Below, in pieces: positions 60,282 to 64,000 of a stretch of DNA of 64,000 nucleotides; the stretch's first letter is position 1; each line of letters starts with the position of its first letter. Made by a program: the position numbers and the translations under genes. This DNA comes from DASRIA01 sp963816975 (GTDB taxonomy: Bacteria; Actinomycetota; Thermoleophilia; Solirubrobacterales; JBBDJG01). The notes under the pieces were generated by a model. It had not been told where the DNA came from. It searched no databases and saw nothing but the letters and a program-made list of their open reading frames with translations. The DNA lies in contig CAWFMD010000001.1 of assembly GCA_963816975.1 (NCBI GenBank), positions 1 to 64,000 on the forward strand, in the 5' to 3' direction.

Positions 60282-61227
60282 CGGTGATCGGGATCTCCTT
60301 GGCGGGCACGCCGCGCTTGATCGCCTCGATCATGAACTCGGACGTGTGGAACTGCTCCTGGCGCAGCACCAGCTGCGGAAGCACGGTCGAGCGCACGGCC
60401 CGATAGCCGTTCGAGCAGTCGCTTACCTTCGTCCGCGTGATGAACGAGACCATCCGGTTGAAGAAGACGATGCCCATCTCGCGCGCGTAGTGGTTCGGCT
60501 CGGCGTGCCCGAGGACGCGTGAGCCGTGTGCGACGTCGACCTCGCCGTCGAGCACGGGGCGCACCAGCCGCGACATCTCCTCCGGCAGGTGCTGGCCGTC
60601 GGCGTCGAGCGTCACCACGACGGTCGCCTCCGAATCCGCCATCAGCCGGTAACCGGTGCGCAGCGCGGCGCCGCCGCCGCGGTTGATCACGTGCCGCGCG
60701 ACGGCCGCGCCGTGGGCGCGCGCGATGTCACCGGTGCGATCGCGAGAGCCGTCGTCCACGACCAGCACCGCGGTCTCGACTCCGCAGACCGTGGTGGGGA
60801 TGCGGGGCAGCACCGCCCCGATGTTGTCCTCCTCGTTGTAGGCGGGAATCACGACCGCGACCCGGTCCTTGAAGCGGGCAGGCAGGTCGGAGGTGCGGAA
60901 CTCCTCCCACGCGATCCCCTCGAGCACCGCGGACAGCTCGCGGTCGACGCGGGCCGTGAGCGCCATGTTGCGCAGCAGCAGCAGGAACATGATGAAGATC
61001 GCGAACACCGCGAGGCCGAGGATGCGCCCGCCGCCGCCCTTGCGGAACGAGAACAGCTCGAGCAGCGCGTTGGTCAGCTCGGTCGCCGAGACGATCGCCA
61101 GCGCGAGGCCCGCGAACAGCAGGATCAGGACGTCGACGTTGCGCAGCGAGCGGCGCCGCCAGACGGCGAACCCGATCACCGCGGCGCCGGCGACGAGGCC
61201 GGCGACACGAAGTGCGGAAAGCTCCAT
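60187..61227 (-). CDS. DUF2304-GT2 glycosyltransferase fusion
   Basis: 346 residues from ATG 61227. The first 110 residues hold three TM helices (VAGLVAGAAVIGFAVW, VDVLILLFAGLALAIVSAT, ILGLAVFAIFIMFLLLLRNMAL) with FAGLALAIVSATE and LRNMAL, as in DUF2304. Then a polyprenyl-phosphate mannosyltransferase-like GT2 domain follows: VAVVIPAYNEEDNIGAVL, VLVVDDGSRDRTGDIA, NRGGGAALRTGYRL and VVTLDADGQHLPEEMSRL. DUF2304 proteins and DPM1-like GT2s are often adjacent genes; here they are fused. The product may be a polyprenyl-P-mannose or -glucose for wall glycosylation. Confidence 0.83.
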   Translation of the reverse strand: MELSALRVAGLVAGAAVIGFAVWRRRSLRNVDVLILLFAGLALAIVSATELTNALLELFSFRKGGGGRILGLAVFAIFIMFLLLLRNMALTARVDRELSAVLEGIAWEEFRTSDLPARFKDRVAVVIPAYNEEDNIGAVLPRIPTTVCGVETAVLVVDDGSRDRTGDIARAHGAAVARHVINRGGGAALRTGYRLMADSEATVVVTLDADGQHLPEEMSRLVRPVLDGEVDVAHGSRVLGHAEPNHYAREMGIVFFNRMVSFITRTKVSDCSNGYRAVRSTVLPQLVLRQEQFHTSEFMIEAIKRGVPAKEIPITVTKRLHGHSKKPAVIRYGLGFANAIVRTWLR

Positions 61228-61286
61228 GGAGAAGCAGGATGCTAGCGGCCGCTCCGAACGGCCGGCCACCGTGTTTCACCTGACGC

Positions 61287-62672
61287 ATGAGGCGCCTGAT
61301 CCCGATCACATTCGTCCTGCTCGCGGCGCTCGCATCCAGCGCGGCTGCCGCGCCGCCCTGGTTACCGCCCCAGACCCTGTCCACCCCGTCGCTGTTCGTC
61401 GACAGTCCCGACGTCGTGGTCGCCGCCGACGGCAGGGCGCTGGCCACCTGGCGCTGGAGCGGCCCACGCCCGGCCACCGGCGCGCAGCCGGGCGGGTGGC
61501 GGCTCGCGGTCCGCGAGCCCGGCGCGGTCCTGTTCGGCACCGAGCGCGCGGCGCCCGACTTCGCCACACCGCTGATCGCGTACGGACGCGACCGCGTGGT
61601 CGCGCTCGACACGCGCAGCCGCGGGTCCACGCCGGACCGCATCTCGCTGCGCGCACGGTTCGGGAGCTCCCGGGGCGAGTTCGGCCCACCGCGGACGATC
61701 TCGAGCTACACGCAGGCCGGAGGCCCGCCGTCGCTCGCCGGCCCACGCGGCTCGCTGGCCGCCTGGATCGCCGCGAGCTCCCATGGCCGTCGCATCGTGC
61801 GCGTCGCGTTGAAGTCCGGCGGCCGGTTCGGGCGCCCGGTCACCCTCCGCCGCCGCGGTCGCGCCACGGACGTGGTGGCCGGGACCGCGCTGGGCGTGAT
61901 GTTCGTGGCGTGGCAGCGCGGCGGCTTCGTCGAGGCGCGCGTGAGGCTCGCGGGGCGCAGGTGGGGCCCCGTGCAGCGGCTCGGCCGCTCGGTGCCGTTC
62001 GCGACCCAGTTCGCGGTCGTGGGCTCCGGGCGGCGCGGCTACGTCGCCTGGCTCGCCCAGGCGGAGGAGTCCGCGGTCGTGCGCGTGGCGGTCCTGCCCG
62101 CGGCCGGCAGGCGCTTTCGCAAGGCGCAGACGATCCGCCAGGCCTGCTTCGGAAGCGAGCCCTGCCGGGAAGACATCCGGCACGTGCCGCCCGGCGACGG
62201 GCAGTCGCTGCGCCTGGTGCCCATCCCGGATCGCGACGCGCTGCTGGCGTGGTCTGACTGGGACAGCGTGCAGTGGCGCGTGAAGGCCTCGCTGACCGCC
62301 GAGTCGAGCCCCACGTTCTCCGACGCGTTCGTCGTCTCGCCGGCCGGGCAGTCGTCGGTGCTCGGGGACGCGGCAGCCGTACCCCCGGGTACGTCCGTCC
62401 CCGCCGGCACGGCGATGCTCGTGTGGAGCAGGCTGGACGCGGTCGGCGAGCTCGGTGACCGCGTGCAGGCGTCGGTCCGCCCGCCCCGGGGCCCGTTCGG
62501 GGCGCCGGAGGACGTCAGCGACCTCGACCGCGCGCGCATCCCCGCGCTCGCGTTCGACTTCGACGCAAATCGCTGGACCACCGTGTGGTCGCAGCGCATC
62601 GGCCCCGACGCCCCGGGCGTTCCGCTCGCGCAGATCACCACGTTCGCGCGTTCCTCCACCCGACCGGGCTGA
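61287..62672 (+). CDS. Secreted protein, possibly beta-propeller
   Basis: 461 residues. Signal peptide LIPITFVLLAALASSAAA. The mature part is made of repeated 45-55-residue beta units, each with a tryptophan-centred stretch: ADGRALATWRWSG, GPRGSLAAWIAAS, ALGVMFVAWQRGG, GRRGYVAWLAQA, DALLAWSDWDS and TAMLVWSRLD. This fits a six- or seven-bladed propeller. No catalytic motif or anchor is evident. Such proteins are common in Solirubrobacterales; the function is unknown. Confidence 0.7.
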   Translation: MRRLIPITFVLLAALASSAAAAPPWLPPQTLSTPSLFVDSPDVVVAADGRALATWRWSGPRPATGAQPGGWRLAVREPGAVLFGTERAAPDFATPLIAYGRDRVVALDTRSRGSTPDRISLRARFGSSRGEFGPPRTISSYTQAGGPPSLAGPRGSLAAWIAASSHGRRIVRVALKSGGRFGRPVTLRRRGRATDVVAGTALGVMFVAWQRGGFVEARVRLAGRRWGPVQRLGRSVPFATQFAVVGSGRRGYVAWLAQAEESAVVRVAVLPAAGRRFRKAQTIRQACFGSEPCREDIRHVPPGDGQSLRLVPIPDRDALLAWSDWDSVQWRVKASLTAESSPTFSDAFVVSPAGQSSVLGDAAAVPPGTSVPAGTAMLVWSRLDAVGELGDRVQASVRPPRGPFGAPEDVSDLDRARIPALAFDFDANRWTTVWSQRIGPDAPGVPLAQITTFARSSTRPG

Positions 62673-62686
62673 GTAGGCTGTCGCCG

Positions 62687-64000
62687 ATGGCGGGCGACAC
62701 GAAGATCCTGCTGACCGAGGCGGAGATCCCGACGCACTGGGTGAACCTGATGCCGGATCTGCCCGGGGAGCCGGCGCCGCCGCTGAGCCCGGCCACGATG
62801 CAGCCGGCCGGCCCGGACGACCTTGCACCAATCTTCCCGATGGAGCTGATCGGGCAGGAGGTGTCGACCGAGCCCGAGGTCGAGATCCCGGACCAGGTCC
62901 GTGAGATCTACAAGCTGTGGCGCCCGACGCCGCTTCACCGCGCGCACCGGCTGGAGCGGGAGCTCGATACGCCCGCGCACATCTACTACAAGTACGAGGG
63001 CACCTCACCGGCCGGCTCGCACAAGCCCAACACGGCGGTGCCGCAGGCGTACTACAACCGCGCGCAGGGCGTGCGCAAGCTCGCGACCGAGACCGGCGCC
63101 GGCCAGTGGGGGTCCGCGCTCGCGTTCGCGTGCGAGCTGATGGGCATGGAGTGCGAGGTGTTCATGGTCGGCTCGAGCTACGACCAGAAGCCCTACCGGC
63201 GCTCGATGATGGAGACCTGGGGCGCGACGGTGCACCGCAGCCCGTCGAACCACACGCAGGCCGGCCGCGCGCAGGCCTCACACCCGACCGGCTCGCTCGG
63301 CATCGCGATCTCGGAGGCCGTCGAAGTGGCCGCGGGGGCCGCGGACACCAACTACGCGCTCGGGTCGGTGCTGAACCACGTGCTGCTGCACCAGACGGTC
63401 GTCGGCCAGGAGTGCGTCGTGCAGATGGAGAAGGCCGGCGAGTACCCGGACGTCGTGATCGGGTGCGTCGGGGGCGGCTCCAACTTCGGCGGCGTCACCG
63501 CGCCGTTCGTGCGCGCCAACCTGCGCGAGGGCAAGGAGACGCGGTTCGTCGCGGCCGAGCCCGCCGCGTGCCCGACCCTCACCCGCGGGGTGTATCGCTA
63601 CGACTTCGGCGACACGATGGGCATGACGCCGCTGATGCCGATGTACACGCTCGGCCACGACTTCGTGCCGCCTCCGATGCACGCCGGCGGCCTGCGCTAC
63701 CACGGCGATGCGCCGCTCGTGTGCGGGCTGGTGCGCGCGGGCATCGTCGAGGCGCGCGCCTACCGCCAGAACGAGACATTCGAGGCGGCCGTGCGGTTCG
63801 CCCGCGCCGAGGGCATCATCCCGGCGCCCGAGCCTGCCCACGCGATCCGCGCCGCGATCGATGAGGCGGAGGCCGCCCGCGCGGCCGGGGAGGAGCGCGT
63901 GATCCTGTTCAACCTCTGCGGGCACGGCCACTTCGACCTCGCGGCCTACGACGCATACTTGGCCGGCTCGCTCGAGGACCCGGAGTTCTCCGAAGCCGAC
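62687..64000 (+). CDS. trpB: Tryptophan synthase beta chain, TrpB2 type (3' truncated by window)
   Basis: 438 residues visible, no stop before the window end. ATG 62687. The PLP lysine is Lys113 in EGTSPAGSHKPN. ETGAGQWGSALAFACELMGMECEVFMV, GGGSNFGGVTAPF and CGHGHFDL bind the cofactor phosphate and substrate. The long N-terminal extension (residues 1-75, LTEAEIPTHWVNLMPDLPG) and the SPAGSHKPN context are those of TrpB2, which can use free indole or phosphoserine in species lacking TrpA coupling (family knowledge). It catalyses indole + L-serine to L-tryptophan. No trpA is in view. About 10 residues may be missing. Confidence 0.93.
   Translation, partial: MAGDTKILLTEAEIPTHWVNLMPDLPGEPAPPLSPATMQPAGPDDLAPIFPMELIGQEVSTEPEVEIPDQVREIYKLWRPTPLHRAHRLERELDTPAHIYYKYEGTSPAGSHKPNTAVPQAYYNRAQGVRKLATETGAGQWGSALAFACELMGMECEVFMVGSSYDQKPYRRSMMETWGATVHRSPSNHTQAGRAQASHPTGSLGIAISEAVEVAAGAADTNYALGSVLNHVLLHQTVVGQECVVQMEKAGEYPDVVIGCVGGGSNFGGVTAPFVRANLREGKETRFVAAEPAACPTLTRGVYRYDFGDTMGMTPLMPMYTLGHDFVPPPMHAGGLRYHGDAPLVCGLVRAGIVEARAYRQNETFEAAVRFARAEGIIPAPEPAHAIRAAIDEAEAARAAGEERVILFNLCGHGHFDLAAYDAYLAGSLEDPEFSEAD

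Overview
The window looks like a chromosomal stretch of a very GC-rich actinobacterium of the class Thermoleophilia, order Solirubrobacterales (inference). Reasons: extreme G+C third positions, many GTG starts, frequent 4-bp GTGA/ATGA gene overlaps, a one-gene E2o-E1o oxoglutarate dehydrogenase of the actinobacterial type, a DUF6457 protein, a sigma factor fused to a zinc-finger anti-sigma-like tail and paired with a large secreted Ig-like protein, and secreted proteins ending in calcium-binding nonapeptide repeats. No tRNA, rRNA, CRISPR array, insertion sequence or phage gene was found.

Layout. (1) 1-5.8 kb: a cupin, a small basic protein, a secreted FG-GAP/RTX protein, a MASE4-GGDEF diguanylate cyclase and the C-terminal part of an Old Yellow Enzyme-type reductase. 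Most genes here are frameshifted and base composition looks lower in GC than the rest. (2) At about 5.78-5.79 kb the reductase runs straight into the 3' end of a sugar epimerase gene; this looks like a chimeric or rearranged junction. (3) 5.8-12.4 kb: a nucleotide-sugar cassette (rfbF, rfbG, C-methyltransferase, RmlC-type epimerase, two short-chain reductases, a GT2 transferase) apparently for a CDP-linked, C-methylated 6-deoxyhexose. It is also frameshifted. (4) From 12.4 kb on, no broken reading frames were seen. 12.4-28.5 kb continues the surface-polysaccharide locus: GT4, GT2 and GT26 glycosyltransferases, a UDP-sugar dehydrogenase, a Wzy/WaaL-like polymerase with a TPR tail, a polyprenyl-phosphate sugar-1-phosphate transferase (the initiating enzyme) and a UDP-xylose-synthase-type decarboxylase. 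No flippase or chain-length regulator is in view.

(5) 28.9-36.8 kb: sigma factor plus secreted Ig-like protein, an eRF1-like protein and an ArfB-like hydrolase (ribosome rescue), a secreted nuclease, a MOSC protein, a beta-helix protein and an MBL hydrolase. (6) 36.8-44.3 kb: redox enzymes, small stress proteins, then a zinc uptake locus (ATPase, permease, permease fused to the zinc-binding protein) divergent from zur, with a near-perfect palindrome between them. (7) 44.3-52.1 kb: GMC oxidoreductase, DUF892 protein with a histone-like tail, PPOx-like and TIGR01777 proteins, an RTX protein, HIT, AIM24 and two thioredoxin-like proteins. (8) 52.1-58.9 kb: the oxoglutarate dehydrogenase, then a membrane/copper operon (cupredoxin, large membrane protein, 46-aa membrane peptide, CtaG). 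(9) 59-64 kb: an acyltransferase, a DUF2304-GT2 fusion, a secreted protein, and a TrpB2-type tryptophan synthase beta chain cut by the window end.

The strongest observations for follow-up are the junction at 5.79 kb, the C-methyl CDP-sugar cassette, the permease-binding-protein fusion with its Zur box, the lipoyl-bearing E2o-E1o enzyme, and the sigma/secreted-protein pair.
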